Translations under genes and position numbers: made by a program
Part shown: piece by piece, positions 1 to 9,218 of the stretch
Layout: each line of letters begins with the position of its first letter
Position numbering within the stretch: position 1 is the first letter of the stretch
Source: CAIVVT01 sp963838205
GTDB lineage: Bacteria; Acidobacteriota; Terriglobia; Bryobacterales; Bryobacteraceae
Reading direction: 5' to 3'
Assembly (NCBI GenBank): GCA_963838205.1
Contig: CAWIQF010000010.1
Location: 124,001 to 188,000 of the forward strand
Length of the DNA stretch: 64,000 nucleotides
The notes under the pieces: model-generated
Databases searched by the model: none
What the model was told of the DNA's origin: nothing
The model's input: the letters and a program-made list of their open reading frames with translations, nothing else

Positions 1-2497
1 CAGGATGCCCCAGGCAGTCGTTGATCGGCGAACCGTCCTGGTTCACCTGCGCATCCGTAATGACCTTCGATACGTTGCACACGTGTTGGCCGAAGAGTTC
101 GCGCAGTGTATTCACCATGTCCTGTTGCTCGCGGCGGTCGGGCGAGTCCGCAGGGAGTGAGCGATCCATAAAGTCGTCGAAGCTAGTTAGCTGGCGCAGG
201 CCGTACTGCCTCCGAAACTCGTTGAAGCGGGGCACGCCGCGTTCCCGATCGCGAATGATATCCAGGGCCACAACGTCGATTTGCTGGGTCTTGCTTTCAA
301 GCCGGCCAATCTTCAGATTCTGCAGAAACAGGGGAGAGTTGTGGAGCGTGAGGAGCCCGAGGCGCTGGCGGCCCAGTGCAAGGCCGAGGTTAGGCAACCC
401 GAGCGAGCGTGTATAGGTGGTCGCTTTGCCCTGGAAGGTCTCGACAATCGGGATCTTTTTTACGATCTTGTTCGGGTCCTTGTTCAGCTCCCGGTATTCG
501 AGTAAGTCGGGCAGGAGCGGATGCAGGCGATAAACGCTGACGAACTCCTCCGGAAAATTGAACGGAGAACCAAAGTGGTTCACGCCGCCATTCGTGTATT
601 TCTGGTTGGTGATGTCATATCCATGCACCTTACTGCCGAGACCAAAGATGCCCGGCCCGGAAGCAAACACGGAATACCACTGCGAAGCCTTCACAACGTC
701 GCTCGATTTTCCGAAACTGGTGGCGACAATGTTGCTGAGTGCCTTTGAGACTTCGCCTCCGTTTTCACCTAGCAAACCGTTCCAGTTGGCGTTCATACCG
801 AGATAGAGCGGCTCGTTGTAAAGCAACTGCGGGGTCCACTCAGTGGTGTGGATCTTTGCGATCTCGGCGGCTACTACCAATCGCGCGACCTCGAACAGCT
901 CGTCGGGTGTGACGTCCTTATAATGGATGACGTGCTTCGGTTGAGTCGGATCGCGCAGGCCACAATCGGCACTGGGCGTGCGCTCCGCTAGGCTGCGGAA
1001 TTCGGCGACAAATGAATTGTGTTCGCGAGCAAAGAGATTGTGGAGGAAGCTGAGGCCCACGGTCCAGTTATCTGGAAACGCCGTCGCCTCTTGTCCCGCC
1101 CACTCGGGATTCATGGGATCATTCGGCCCGAGCAATGGCAGATAGCCTGGACCAGATTGGCCGGGAACAGCTTCCAGCAGGAGTTTCGCGGGGTCGGACG
1201 GATCGCGCTTCACGCGCTGCCGCGAACGATCATCGAAGCCGTACAGCTGCGACGCGTCCCACCATGCGGTATTGGTGTTGGCCATCGTCTTCGGAGCGCG
1301 GGTCAGATACTTGTTTCCACCTTGCGAGAAAGTGCCCGGTTCGGAATCCTGGGCGACGTAGCCTTTATCGATGCGATCGTCAGGCCGGCAGCCGAGCCGC
1401 TGGATCTCTTCCGGCGTGAGCGGCGTCAAGACGTTGTTGACCAGCGTCGCTTCACAACCAACCTTCATGTACTCCGACTGGTTATGCCCTTCCTCGAGGT
1501 GCGAGAACCAGTCGTGGGTCATGAACTGGATCCAGTAAGCGGCCAGCACATTGAAGAACGGTGCTTTCTTGTAATCGCAATTCGCGGCGGGAGAGCCGTC
1601 CGGTAAGCCATAACCGGCCTGGCAAGCGTCGGGATTCGACTGCGGCCGGGTGAACAGGCGGCGGCTGATGACCTGCGGATCGGGCTGCAGCAGGGAGAGC
1701 CGGTCGCCGTGGCGATTCCGGGTGAGTTCGTTCCGGCCCAGGTCGGGAAATGTCGTGTCGAACTCCACATTGCGCGCAAACAACTGCCCGCTGGACCCCA
1801 TCGCCGGATTCACTATGTCGTTACAGATGCCGGTTACCGTGCGCCAGCGGATCAGATCTCCCTTACAGTTCTGAGGCCCATCGCCACCGACATCGCGATA
1901 GTTGGGATGCGTCGGGGGAAGGCGCATTTCGGTCCAGGTTTTGAGCGCAGGTCCCCCCACGCCGTCGCGTCCCTGCACAAACGGCTGGTATGTGCCGTTG
2001 TTGTCAAAGAGGTTGAACTTGATCAGTTCGACGCGCTGGTATTCGAGATCCAGAAGCGCCCCGGCTACGCCGCGCTGGACAGGTGCGTTTTTCAAGAGCA
2101 AGCCCGCTGGGAGTGAGGACTCGTCGCCCGTTCCCCAATACCAGGACCAGTCCACCCAGGGCGTATTCCGGAACAGAAGCGCCTTCTGGCCTCCGCGGCA
2201 CAGGGCTGTGGCCTCTTCCACTTTGCCCTCGAAGCGTTGATCGCGGGTCGCGGCGATTTTTCGGAAACCCTCGAGCACCATCTTCGCGCAGGCTTTGAGA
2301 GAATCCGCTTCTTCTTGCACAGCAGCCTGTTTTGCCGCCGCGGGGGCAGGAGTTGGCGGCTCCTGGGCGCCGACGAGCGTCAGTGCTAGAAAAGACAGCG
2401 CGGCGAAGCGTAAATAGGCCGATGCCGAGCTATGATCGGCGGATCCCGGCACTAGGCGCACAGGCAGCGCGCGAGTGCCTCTGGGGCAGAATCCCAT
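1..2497 (-). CDS. Animal-type haem peroxidase, C-terminus cut by window edge
   Basis: Reading the complement from the ATG at 2497 gives one open frame of about 832 residues that runs off the left edge. An RBS-like GGAGGG lies just upstream of the ATG. The first 50 or so residues include a hydrophobic stretch (FAALSFLALTLVGA) that could be an export signal. Hallmarks of the animal haem peroxidase family are visible: the distal-histidine region WIQFMTHDWFSH, the segment FLHNLFAREHN, the proximal-histidine region YRLHPLLPD, and late LDIIRDRERGVPRFNEFR. The family oxidises substrates with hydrogen peroxide using a haem; the substrate here is unknown. The next gene downstream lies outside the window. 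Family assignment is firm; role is not. Confidence 0.85.
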   Translation of the reverse strand, partial: MGFCPRGTRALPVRLVPGSADHSSASAYLRFAALSFLALTLVGAQEPPTPAPAAAKQAAVQEEADSLKACAKMVLEGFRKIAATRDQRFEGKVEEATALCRGGQKALLFRNTPWVDWSWYWGTGDESSLPAGLLLKNAPVQRGVAGALLDLEYQRVELIKFNLFDNNGTYQPFVQGRDGVGGPALKTWTEMRLPPTHPNYRDVGGDGPQNCKGDLIRWRTVTGICNDIVNPAMGSSGQLFARNVEFDTTFPDLGRNELTRNRHGDRLSLLQPDPQVISRRLFTRPQSNPDACQAGYGLPDGSPAANCDYKKAPFFNVLAAYWIQFMTHDWFSHLEEGHNQSEYMKVGCEATLVNNVLTPLTPEEIQRLGCRPDDRIDKGYVAQDSEPGTFSQGGNKYLTRAPKTMANTNTAWWDASQLYGFDDRSRQRVKRDPSDPAKLLLEAVPGQSGPGYLPLLGPNDPMNPEWAGQEATAFPDNWTVGLSFLHNLFAREHNSFVAEFRSLAERTPSADCGLRDPTQPKHVIHYKDVTPDELFEVARLVVAAEIAKIHTTEWTPQLLYNEPLYLGMNANWNGLLGENGGEVSKALSNIVATSFGKSSDVVKASQWYSVFASGPGIFGLGSKVHGYDITNQKYTNGGVNHFGSPFNFPEEFVSVYRLHPLLPDLLEYRELNKDPNKIVKKIPIVETFQGKATTYTRSLGLPNLGLALGRQRLGLLTLHNSPLFLQNLKIGRLESKTQQIDVVALDIIRDRERGVPRFNEFRRQYGLRQLTSFDDFMDRSLPADSPDRREQQDMVNTLRELFGQHVCNVSKVITDAQVNQDGSPINDCLGHP

Positions 2498-3327
2498 TCA
2501 ATTCCCTCCGTCAGTTCATCAGATTATGGAAGAGTATAATTGAAAATGCAAGAAAAAGTATAGAATATAAGATCCGCGCTCGCTATCGGGACATAGTCCG
2601 GAGTGGAAGCATGCGTGCTTCGGCTGGGGTAAGTCCACTGTTTCTAGCCGGTTGACCTGATTTGGAACCTCTCGTAAGTGGGCATCGTTGGAATGCCATC
2701 TGGACCGTGCCTCGGCGTGCGGAGCATATTAATCAATACTCGACTTATGGAGTAACGCTCCCGAGTCGGTGCTTGCCGGATTGCAGGTCTATAGCATTCA
2801 CAAATCGCCTCGCAATATGCATTCCAGTTTCCTAAAACTGCAATTTGCGAAAGCGCAAAAGGCAAGAGGAGGCCCCCTCTCGTCCCCCTCTCCCTGTCGG
2901 GCAGTGAACTGCTGGAATGCTTCTGCCGTGCAATTGGAGGGGCTTCATCCGGAGGCGATATCTGATATTCGTATCTCAAAGCATGCCTGTCCGGTTGAGC
3001 ACCTTTCTAATCGACGCAAGCACCCACTAATCAACCAGTCACAGTCGTTCGGATCTGTAGTCGATTTCAATTCCGGCGGCGCGATTGCGGCCCATCCAAC
3101 GGCCCCGGCGACGGCTGCTGGAAATTGACAAACCCGCTACTAATAGCGGCCCTTGTCTGCAAGTTATTGATTATAAACGGACGATTATGGCACTCCCGCT
3201 ACTCAGTAGCGGCTTGCCCGCGCGGCCGGACCCGGAATTGCCCATGCAGACCAGCGCGTCCGAGCCTCAACCGGACAGGCATGATCTCAAAGCGGCTTTT
3301 GAGAGAAGTCGAATGAGGTGAAGAAAG
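2498..3327. other. Intergenic stretch without a convincing gene
   Basis: About 830 bases separate the peroxidase start from the beta-galactosidase relic. Short open frames occur on both strands but none has family-like composition, a good start or a ribosome site. An AT-rich patch near 2525-2575 may hold the peroxidase promoter, though no clear -35/-10 pair is assignable. The right part contains a REP-like doublet, listed separately. Confidence 0.5.
3134..3219. repeat. REP-like hairpin doublet, copy 1
   Basis: Two short hairpins, CCGCTACTAATAGCGG (3134-3149) and CCGCTACTCAGTAGCGG (3196-3212), are separated by about 46 bases and followed by GCTTGCCC. The same two-hairpin layout recurs at 39780-39866. 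Doublets of this kind resemble REP/BIME elements. Confidence 0.65.
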
Positions 3328-3510
3328 ATGAAATCGAAAGTTCGGCTCGCATCCCTGTTAGCAGACGCAGCGTTAATTGCTATCCAGTGCTGCGGGCAGA
3401 CAGCCTCCGGCACTCCGCACTTGCGGAAACAGGGGAACGCCACGCAATTGATCGTCGAGGGCCAGCCGTTTCTGGCGTTGACCGGAGAACTGGGAAACAA
3501 TACTGCCACC
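3328..3510 (+). pseudogene. 5' relic of a GH35-type beta-galactosidase
   Basis: An ATG preceded by GAGGTGAAGAAAG opens a frame whose first 60 residues resemble the N-terminus of GH35/DUF5597 beta-galactosidases of Acidobacteria, including PHLRKQGNATQLIVEG and PFLALTGELGNN. The similarity stops after about residue 58, and the frame then runs antisense through the end of thiE. No catalytic domain follows, so this is a truncated remnant. A C-terminal beta-galactosidase remnant lies on the same strand near 11.7-12.15 kb; whether both come from one gene is unproven. Confidence 0.6.
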
Positions 3511-3550
3511 AGGATACGACCACGCGCCTCGTCCGCGGTTCGGAAGGTAC

Positions 3551-4199
3551 TCACCTCTCCAGAACCAGGTGCGCGCGCCAGATTGCTTGCAGAGCGGAGA
3601 TGGCCGATAGCGGATCGGGATCGAGATTGACCGCGCGCAGCACGCAGAAGTTGACCGCGCCCTGGCGCAGAATCGCTGGCAGGTTGTGGCGGTCGATGCC
3701 GCCGATGGGCACGGTGGTGAGCGGACTCGATCGCACGATGCGGCCCATACGCTCCAGGCCGAGGGTCGGGTCGGGTTGCTCTTTGGTCGGCGTGGCGAAG
3801 ACCGGGCCGACGCCGATGTAATCGGGCACCAATTCGCGCGCGCGCCGCTCCTGCTCTTCGCTATGCGTCGAGAGTCCAAACACTTTGCCGGGCGCAGGCC
3901 AGCGCGCGTGGGCGTCGGCAATACTCAGGTCGTCCTGGCCCAGGTGGACGCCGTCGGCATCGGAGTCGGCCGCGATCTCCACGTCATCGTTGACGATGAA
4001 CAGCGTCGCGGACCCGGCAGTGATCCGACGCAGGCGGCGGGCGACGGCGAGCACCTCCTGGCGAGGCTTGTTCTTTCATGCGCAGTTGCAGATAGCGCAG
4101 GCCGGCGTGGACGGCCGCTTCGGCGCAGGCGTCGTAGCCGGCGACGGGTTCTGTCAGAACCAGGTAGAGCCCAAAAGCGGGCTGAGTGGTCGGGTTCAT
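3551..4199 (-). CDS. thiE: Thiamine-phosphate synthase ThiE, frame disrupted
   Basis: ThiE joins HMP-PP and the thiazole phosphate to form thiamine phosphate. The N-terminal part (MNPTTQPAFGLYLVLTEPV to LRYLQLRMKEQA) begins at the ATG at 4199. The rest (RQEVLAVARRLRRI, FIVNDDVEIA, DGVHLGQDD, PDYIGVGPVFATPTK, VPIGGIDRHN) is in another frame. Reading one extra base near 4065 joins the two parts cleanly, giving a protein of about 215 residues, normal for ThiE. The start overlaps a TGA that would end thiH in one frame (ATGA), typical of translational coupling. Recent decay or a sequencing error are both possible. Confidence 0.8.
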
Positions 4200-5338
4200 T
4201 GCGTTGCTTGGACGGGCACCGCCGGATCTCGCGATAGGCAGCGTCCCAGTTCTTGAAGACGGGCTGCAATCCCTTGGCCTCCAAGGCGGCGCAGAAGGCG
4301 GGGACGCCGCGGTCGTCGTTGATATCAAACTGCGGGCCGGAGGGGACGGTTTCCAGGTCGTAGCCGCCGACGGTGGTGCGGCTGGCAACGCTCATCTTCG
4401 AAATGCCCAAGCCGGCCATGCCATCGCGGAAGCGCGGGCTCTCGCGCGTGGACAGCACCAGCGGCACGTCGGGCAGGCAGATCCGAAAAGCGAAGATGGT
4501 CTGCGCCAGGAAGTTCTCGCCCACGGGGAAAGCGGCGGTGGAACCGCCCGGTTCCGGCCGCAGGCGCGGGAAGGAGATGGCGACGCCGCCTTTCCAGAAC
4601 ATGCGTCGCAGATGTGTGGCGTGCTGGAACAGGCTGAGCAGGTCGAACAGAGGCTCGCCCAAGCCGAGCAAGGCGCCCAATCCGACCACGCGGATTCCGC
4701 CGGCGAGGGCGCGCGCCGGGGCGTCCAGGCGGCCATCGTAGTCGCGCTTCGGCCCGCTGAGGTGCGACTGCGCGTAACGCACGGGGTCGTAGGTCTCCTG
4801 GTAGATCGTGACCGCGGTGCAACCGGCGGCTGACAACCCGCGGTACTCGTCCACGGACATCGGAAAGACTTCCACCGCGACGTTAGGAAAGCGCTCGGCC
4901 GCCAGGCGGACAGCAGTCGCGGACATAGGGGTAATCCGCGACAGCGGCGCGGTCGCCGGTCAGCAGCAGGATCTCCTCGATCCCCAAGTCCTTCAGGGCA
5001 GACAACTCTGCATCCAATTCCGTCGGGGTCAGCTTGTGGCGCGCGATTCTGAGGTTGGCGGAGAAGCCGCAGTAGGTACAGCGCGCCGGGCAATAGTTCG
5101 ACAAATAGAGCGGTGCGTAAAGCGAGATGGCGCGTCCGAAATGGCGCCGGGTCAGGGCCAGTGCGCGTTGGGCCAGGTCTTCCATGCGACATGCGGCGGC
5201 GGGAGAAAGGAGGGCGGCAAACTCGCGAATGCCGGGCTCGTCCGCGCGCAGGGAGCGTTCCACCAGGGCTGGGTCGGCCGCTCGGGCCAGGTCCAGCCAG
5301 GGGAGCGGGGCAAGCCAATCCGGAAGCGCGGCGCTCAT
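4196..5338 (-). CDS. thiH: 2-iminoacetate synthase ThiH (radical SAM), frame disrupted
   Basis: ThiH cleaves tyrosine to dehydroglycine for thiazole synthesis. The start at 5338 has a good ribosome site (GGAGAGG). The N-terminal part contains the radical-SAM CxxxCxxC signature in SNYCPARCTYCGFSANL. Near 4930 the frame must shift by one base to continue as AVRLAAERFPNVAVEVFP, TIYQETYDPVRYAQ and VGLGALLGLGEP. This second part has no stop of its own; the likely original TGA overlaps the thiE start (4196-4198) in yet another frame, so a further indel near 4230 is implied. Conservation between the breaks is high, so the damage is recent or artefactual. Confidence 0.8.
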
Positions 5339-6125
5339 CCGGCCTCTCCACCGGCGAGAAACGCGGTGAGCGGGCTGGTGGCCGCCGCCACATCGCTTCT
5401 GGGGCATCAGCCCCGCTTTCCAGGCGTCACGGCCGGCTCGGACGGCGGCGGCGAACGCGCTGGCCATGAGTTCGGGATTCTCGCGCCGCGGCGATGGCGC
5501 TGTTGACCAGGACGGCGTCGCCGCCGATTTCCATGGTCAAGGCGGCCTCGGAGGGCGAGCGCAGGCCCGCGTCCACGATGACGGGCACGGAGGCGTCGCG
5601 AATGATCAGCTTCAGCATGGACATCGTGGTCAGCCCTTGCCCGCTGCCGATGGCCGCGCCGAGCGGCATGACGGCGGCGCAGCCGATTTCCTCCAGGCGC
5701 CTGGCCAAAACCGGATCGGCGGGCATGTAGGGCAGGACCAGGAAGCCCTCGCCGACCAGGATCTTCGCGGCCTCGAAGGTTTCGATGGGATCGGGCAGCA
5801 GGTGATGCGGGTTGGGGTGGATCTCGAGCTTGACGAAGGGACTGCCGCAAAGCTCGCGGCCGAGTTGCGCGGCCCGGACGGCCTCCCGCGCGTCCCTGGC
5901 GCCGGAGGTGTTGGGGACCAGCGTCACGCCCTCGATCGCGGCCAGCGGCGCGAGCACATCGTCCACCGGGCGGCCGGGATGGAAACGCCGCAGCGCCACG
6001 GTGACCAGTTCCGCTCCCGAGGCGCGGACAGCGCGGATCATGGCGTCCGTGCTGGAGAACTTGCCCGTTCCCAGCAGCAGCCGCGAGGAGAAAATGCGAT
6101 CACCCAGTTTGAGCCCGTCGGTCAT
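5335..6125 (-). CDS. thiG: Thiazole synthase ThiG, frame disrupted near its C-terminus
   Basis: ThiG builds the thiazole ring from DXP, dehydroglycine and ThiS-thiocarboxylate. The first 215 residues from the ATG at 6125 are canonical: LLLGTGKFSS, the catalytic-lysine region FVKLEIHPNPHHLLPDP, MPLGAAIGSG, VPVIVDAGLRSPS and GGDAVLVNSAIAAA. Near 5480 one extra base moves the rest (MASAFAAAVRAGRDAWKAGLMP) to a second frame. A further one-base shift near 5410 restores the usual tail (AAATSPLTAFLAGGEAG), whose TGA overlaps the thiH ATG. Read without correction the protein ends at 5427 with an aberrant tail. Confidence 0.82.
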
Positions 6126-6128
6126 AAG

Positions 6129-6329
6129 CTACCCTCCCGCGGTGATCATGATCAGTTCCACGCGATCGCCGTCCGCGAGCCTGACAGTGTCGAAATCGCC
6201 CTTCCGCACAATGTCGCCGTTGACCATGACGGCCGTGCGTCCAACCGCGGCTTCGCACTCCCGAAGGAGGTCGGCAATGGTCGCCTGCCCGTTGTGGCGA
6301 TAGGCCTCGCCATTGAGTACAAGATCCAT
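6129..6329 (-). CDS. thiS: Sulfur carrier protein ThiS
   Basis: A 66-residue beta-grasp protein ending in Gly-Gly, the residue pair that is adenylated and thiocarboxylated before sulfur is handed to ThiG. The start MDLVLNGEAYRH fits the family length; a 22-residue longer in-frame version (from 6395) is possible but unlike known ThiS. The stop is three bases from the thiG start. The activating enzyme is probably the MoeB-rhodanese protein at 9219-10399. I looked for a TPP riboswitch upstream (6330-6546) and saw no convincing THI-box motif. Confidence 0.85.
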   Translation of the reverse strand: MDLVLNGEAYRHNGQATIADLLRECEAAVGRTAVMVNGDIVRKGDFDTVRLADGDRVELIMITAGG

Positions 6330-6546
6330 GGAGGACACGTCCAGCGCCAAAAATCCAATCCGGTTGAATAGCCCCTTAGCGAGTATTCTACACAACCCGG
6401 CTCAGCCGGTCCTCCGGCGTCGCAAGCGCCGCCTGAGCTGGATCGCCTTAAGAGTGTGCATTGCGAGAAAGTGTCCCGCCGCGCCAGTCTCTAAGACCGG
6501 GATGATTCGATTGCGGACCTCGATCGGGCCCTGCAGCCGGCTTGCA

Positions 6547-7257
6547 TCAAATAGAGAAGTCTTCCTCGTGCCAGGCGCCCTGGGCGTCCGGCCCGGGGGT
6601 GCGAGGCGGCGCGACTTCCTGCGGAATGCCGCGCTCCAAACGATTCACACGTTCAATCAGCATGACGACGGTCGCGCCGATCATATCGGGCAGTACCTCG
6701 TGGTGGAAGTCGAGGCCGTCCTGAGGAGAATGCGCTCGCGCCCGAATCACGGTCCGGCCCGGCACGCCGACGACGACCGAGTTGGGCGGGACAGATTGGA
6801 CGACGACCGAGTTGGCCCCAATGCGGGCGTCGTCGCCGATTTCAATCGCCCCGAGGAGTTTCGCGCCGGCTCCGACGACGACGCGATCCCCGAGCGTGGG
6901 ATGGCGTTTGCCCTTTTCAAGGCTCGTCCCACCCAATGTGACACCGTGGTAGATGGTGACGTCAGCGCCGATCTCCGCCGTCTCGCCAATGACGACGCCG
7001 ACGCCATGGTCGATGAAAAAGCCCGGCCCGATGATCGCGCCGGGATGGATCTCGACGGCGGTGACGGTCTTGGTGAATTGCGAAACCAGCCGGCCGGCCA
7101 AGCGTAGGTTTTTGCGCCAAAGCCAGTGGGCCAGGCGATGGGACCAAATGGCATGCAGGCCCGAATAGCAGAGCAACACATCCAGCGAGTTCCTGGCCGC
7201 TGGATCGCGCTTCAGGACGGACTGGATATCACGGCGGATGGTCCGAATTGGGTTCAT
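6547..7257 (-). CDS. cysE: Serine O-acetyltransferase
   Basis: The product acetylates serine to O-acetylserine, the acceptor for sulfide or thiocarboxylate in cysteine synthesis. The 236-residue sequence has the N-terminal helical part (SVLKRDPAARNSLDVLLCY, HRLAHWLW) followed by left-handed beta-helix hexapeptides and the CysE signatures GFFIDHGVGVVIGETAEIG and GVTLGGTSLEKGKRHPTLG. The start MNPIRTIRRD at 7257 was preferred to a longer frame beginning at 7308. It sits upstream of thiS in the same direction (217 bases apart) and divergent from an Rrf2 regulator, which suggests shared sulfur regulation. Confidence 0.92.
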   Translation of the reverse strand: MNPIRTIRRDIQSVLKRDPAARNSLDVLLCYSGLHAIWSHRLAHWLWRKNLRLAGRLVSQFTKTVTAVEIHPGAIIGPGFFIDHGVGVVIGETAEIGADVTIYHGVTLGGTSLEKGKRHPTLGDRVVVGAGAKLLGAIEIGDDARIGANSVVVQSVPPNSVVVGVPGRTVIRARAHSPQDGLDFHHEVLPDMIGATVVMLIERVNRLERGIPQEVAPPRTPGPDAQGAWHEEDFSI

Positions 7258-7621
7258 AGCGGCTGCGCCGATGGTAGAAGACCGGCCAGATCGCCAGTGT
7301 AACTCCAATTGTACTCAGCGTTGGGATGCGCCGCGGCGAGCGGCCGATTCCATTTGTTCAGGTTATCAGCACGTCAGACGGAGGTGGTCAGCAGCGGCGA
7401 CAACGACAAGAGGAAGCGGACGGAGGGGCGAAGCCGCGAAGGGAATAACGAGTTGTCTCAACAATCGATTTAATGCATGGAGATTAGGACTTACGCTGTT
7501 TTCCGGCCAAGGCAGTGTCTCAAAATCCAATGGCACCCTCAGGAAGGAAGACGGACGACCATGTCGAGCAACAGGATGGTATTTGGTGCCGCAAGCGTGC
7601 CAAACTAGCCGTGGAGACCCC
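7258..7621. other. Divergent intergenic region between cysE and the Rrf2 regulator
   Basis: About 364 bases hold the promoters of both divergent genes. No coding frame with family-like composition is seen. An operator for the Rrf2 protein is expected here by analogy with CymR/IscR, but I could not recognise a convincing palindrome. Confidence 0.45.
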
Positions 7622-8095
7622 ATGCGAACGCTGTCCAAGAAGACGCAGTATGGCCTGCGGGCGCTGTATGCGCTGAGCCGGGCGCACGGAGGCAAGCCGG
7701 TCCTGATCGCCGAAATGGCGCGCCGGGAAGCGATCCCGAAGAAGTTCCTCGAGCAGATTCTGCTGAAGTTGAATAGCGATGGGCTGGTGGTCAGCAAGAA
7801 GGGCCGGGGCGGAGGTTATTCGCTGGCCCGATCTCCCGAAACGGTGACCCTGGGCGAAGCGATCCGGTTGATGGAAGGACCATTGGCGCCGCTGCCGTGC
7901 GCCAGCAAGACGGCCTATCGAAAGTGCGATGAATGCGCCGACGATCGCTTCTGCGGCACGCGCATGGTGATGCGGGACGTGCGCGACGAAATGGCGCGGA
8001 TCCTCGATCACACTTCTCTGGCGGACGTGTGCCGGCGGGAGGACCAGGCCCGGAGCGACGCGAACCAATCCGAAGAGCCGATGTATTTCATCTGA
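7622..8095 (+). CDS. Rrf2-family transcriptional regulator with cysteine cluster
   Basis: A 157-residue winged-helix protein with the Rrf2 N-terminus (MRTLSKKTQYGLRALYALS), recognition region (EAIPKKFLEQILLKLN, KKGRGGGYSLARSP) and a cysteine-rich loop at about residues 90-110 (PCASKTAYRKC, DECADDRFCG). Four cysteines in this position could hold an iron-sulfur cluster as in IscR or NsrR. CymR, the cysteine regulator of this family, lacks them. The start is the ATG at 7622 with a GGAGA ahead. Position opposite cysE suggests control of cysteine or sulfur-carrier genes; this is inference. Confidence 0.85.
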   Translation: MRTLSKKTQYGLRALYALSRAHGGKPVLIAEMARREAIPKKFLEQILLKLNSDGLVVSKKGRGGGYSLARSPETVTLGEAIRLMEGPLAPLPCASKTAYRKCDECADDRFCGTRMVMRDVRDEMARILDHTSLADVCRREDQARSDANQSEEPMYFI

Positions 8096-8151
8096 GCGCT
8101 CGCAGCGGCGATGCACGGCGCCGGAAGCGCTGCAGCGACGCGATGGCGCGG

Positions 8152-9114
8152 TCACGCTCCGATCGTATGCGGCAAAAGCGCGAGCTCGGCTCGCGTACAA
8201 TCGTTCGGCACCGAGCAGCCCGGCGTGAGGATGTACTGCTTGCCCGCCGCGCGGCTCGCCGATTCCCATTGCGCGCGAATATCGGTTACGGTCAGCGTGC
8301 GATAGTTCACCTCGTCGATGCCGCCGGCGATCACCTGGCGCGGGAATTTGGCGCGCACCTCGGCGATCGGAATGCCGGTGACTTGCAGTGAGTAGTTGAT
8401 CACCGGCGCGGCGAACGGCAGGAACTGGTCGAGGTATTCGCGCTCGACGTGCAGATGGAGCGTGTTCAGCGGCGCGCCTGCGACGGCGTCGAGGATGCGC
8501 TTGTCGAAGGGCGCGTTGAAGCGCGCATAGTCGGCGGTGGAGAGTTCCTTCGAGTTGGCGTTGGCGACGGCCAGGAGAATGCCTTGGGCGCCGATGGCGA
8601 TCGCGTGTTTGGCATGGCTGATCTCGGACTGCGTGATCGCTTCCAGAGCCGCCAGCAGCGCGTTCGGATTCTCGTCTCTGAGCTTACGAACTTCCTCTTT
8701 AGAGGAGAGCTTTTCGGCGACGTTGAAAGGGTTGAAGACGGTCTCGACGATGTAGGCGTCGCCGTTGAGCCCGTCGCGAATCAGCTCGAGCGCGCGAATC
8801 TGGTCGGGGAACGGATTGCTGAGCGGCTCCAGCTCATACCACTTGCCATGCGGCTTGGGGTATGGGAAATCGCTCATCACCTTCACGATGTCGGTGCGAT
8901 AGCGCTTGTGGAAGTCGAGCGTGCGGTCGGCGTGCGCCGCGGCGGTCTTCAGGCCGAAATGGTGCCAGAAGGTGAACGGCGAGCGATCGACTTCATCGCC
9001 CTTCAGCGCGCGGTCCACGCGCTGCTTACGACTGAGGCGGGCTGCGCCGAACACGGGCCGTGAAGCAACCGCGGCAGCGGTGGCAGCGGAAAAGAGGAAA
9101 TCTCGTCGAAGCAT
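8152..9114 (-). CDS. TAT-exported uroporphyrinogen decarboxylase-like protein
   Basis: The 320-residue product starts with a twin-arginine-like signal (MLRRDFLFSAATAAAVAS). It continues with URO-D superfamily features: SRKQRVDRALKGDEVDRSPF, FHKRYRTDIVKVMSDFPYP, a central HAIAIGAQGILLAVAN and late HLHVEREYLDQFLPF and ARFPRQVIAGGIDE-like segments. Members of this group outside HemE include cobalamin-dependent methyltransferases and uncharacterised secreted proteins. Export argues against a role in haem synthesis. It lies 104 bases downstream of the MoeB-rhodanese gene in the same direction and converges with the Rrf2 gene. Confidence 0.75.
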   Translation of the reverse strand: MLRRDFLFSAATAAAVASRPVFGAARLSRKQRVDRALKGDEVDRSPFTFWHHFGLKTAAAHADRTLDFHKRYRTDIVKVMSDFPYPKPHGKWYELEPLSNPFPDQIRALELIRDGLNGDAYIVETVFNPFNVAEKLSSKEEVRKLRDENPNALLAALEAITQSEISHAKHAIAIGAQGILLAVANANSKELSTADYARFNAPFDKRILDAVAGAPLNTLHLHVEREYLDQFLPFAAPVINYSLQVTGIPIAEVRAKFPRQVIAGGIDEVNYRTLTVTDIRAQWESASRAAGKQYILTPGCSVPNDCTRAELALLPHTIGA

Positions 9115-9218
9115 GGTGGTGAGTCCTTTCCATTACGTTAGAGGCTTGAGTGGGCCGGCACAACTTCGCGGCTGCGCCTTTTCGCACGCGGACGAGTCCG
9201 GGTGCGGCGGCCGGATGT

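Noticed and set aside
3925..4926. A 333-residue minus-strand frame that could be taken as a complete long ThiH
   Set aside because: Only its first 225 residues resemble ThiH. The rest is thiE read in the wrong frame, a result of the local frame breaks.
6330..6546. Possible TPP riboswitch ahead of thiS
   Set aside because: The conserved THI-box words could not be found on the minus strand, so none is claimed.
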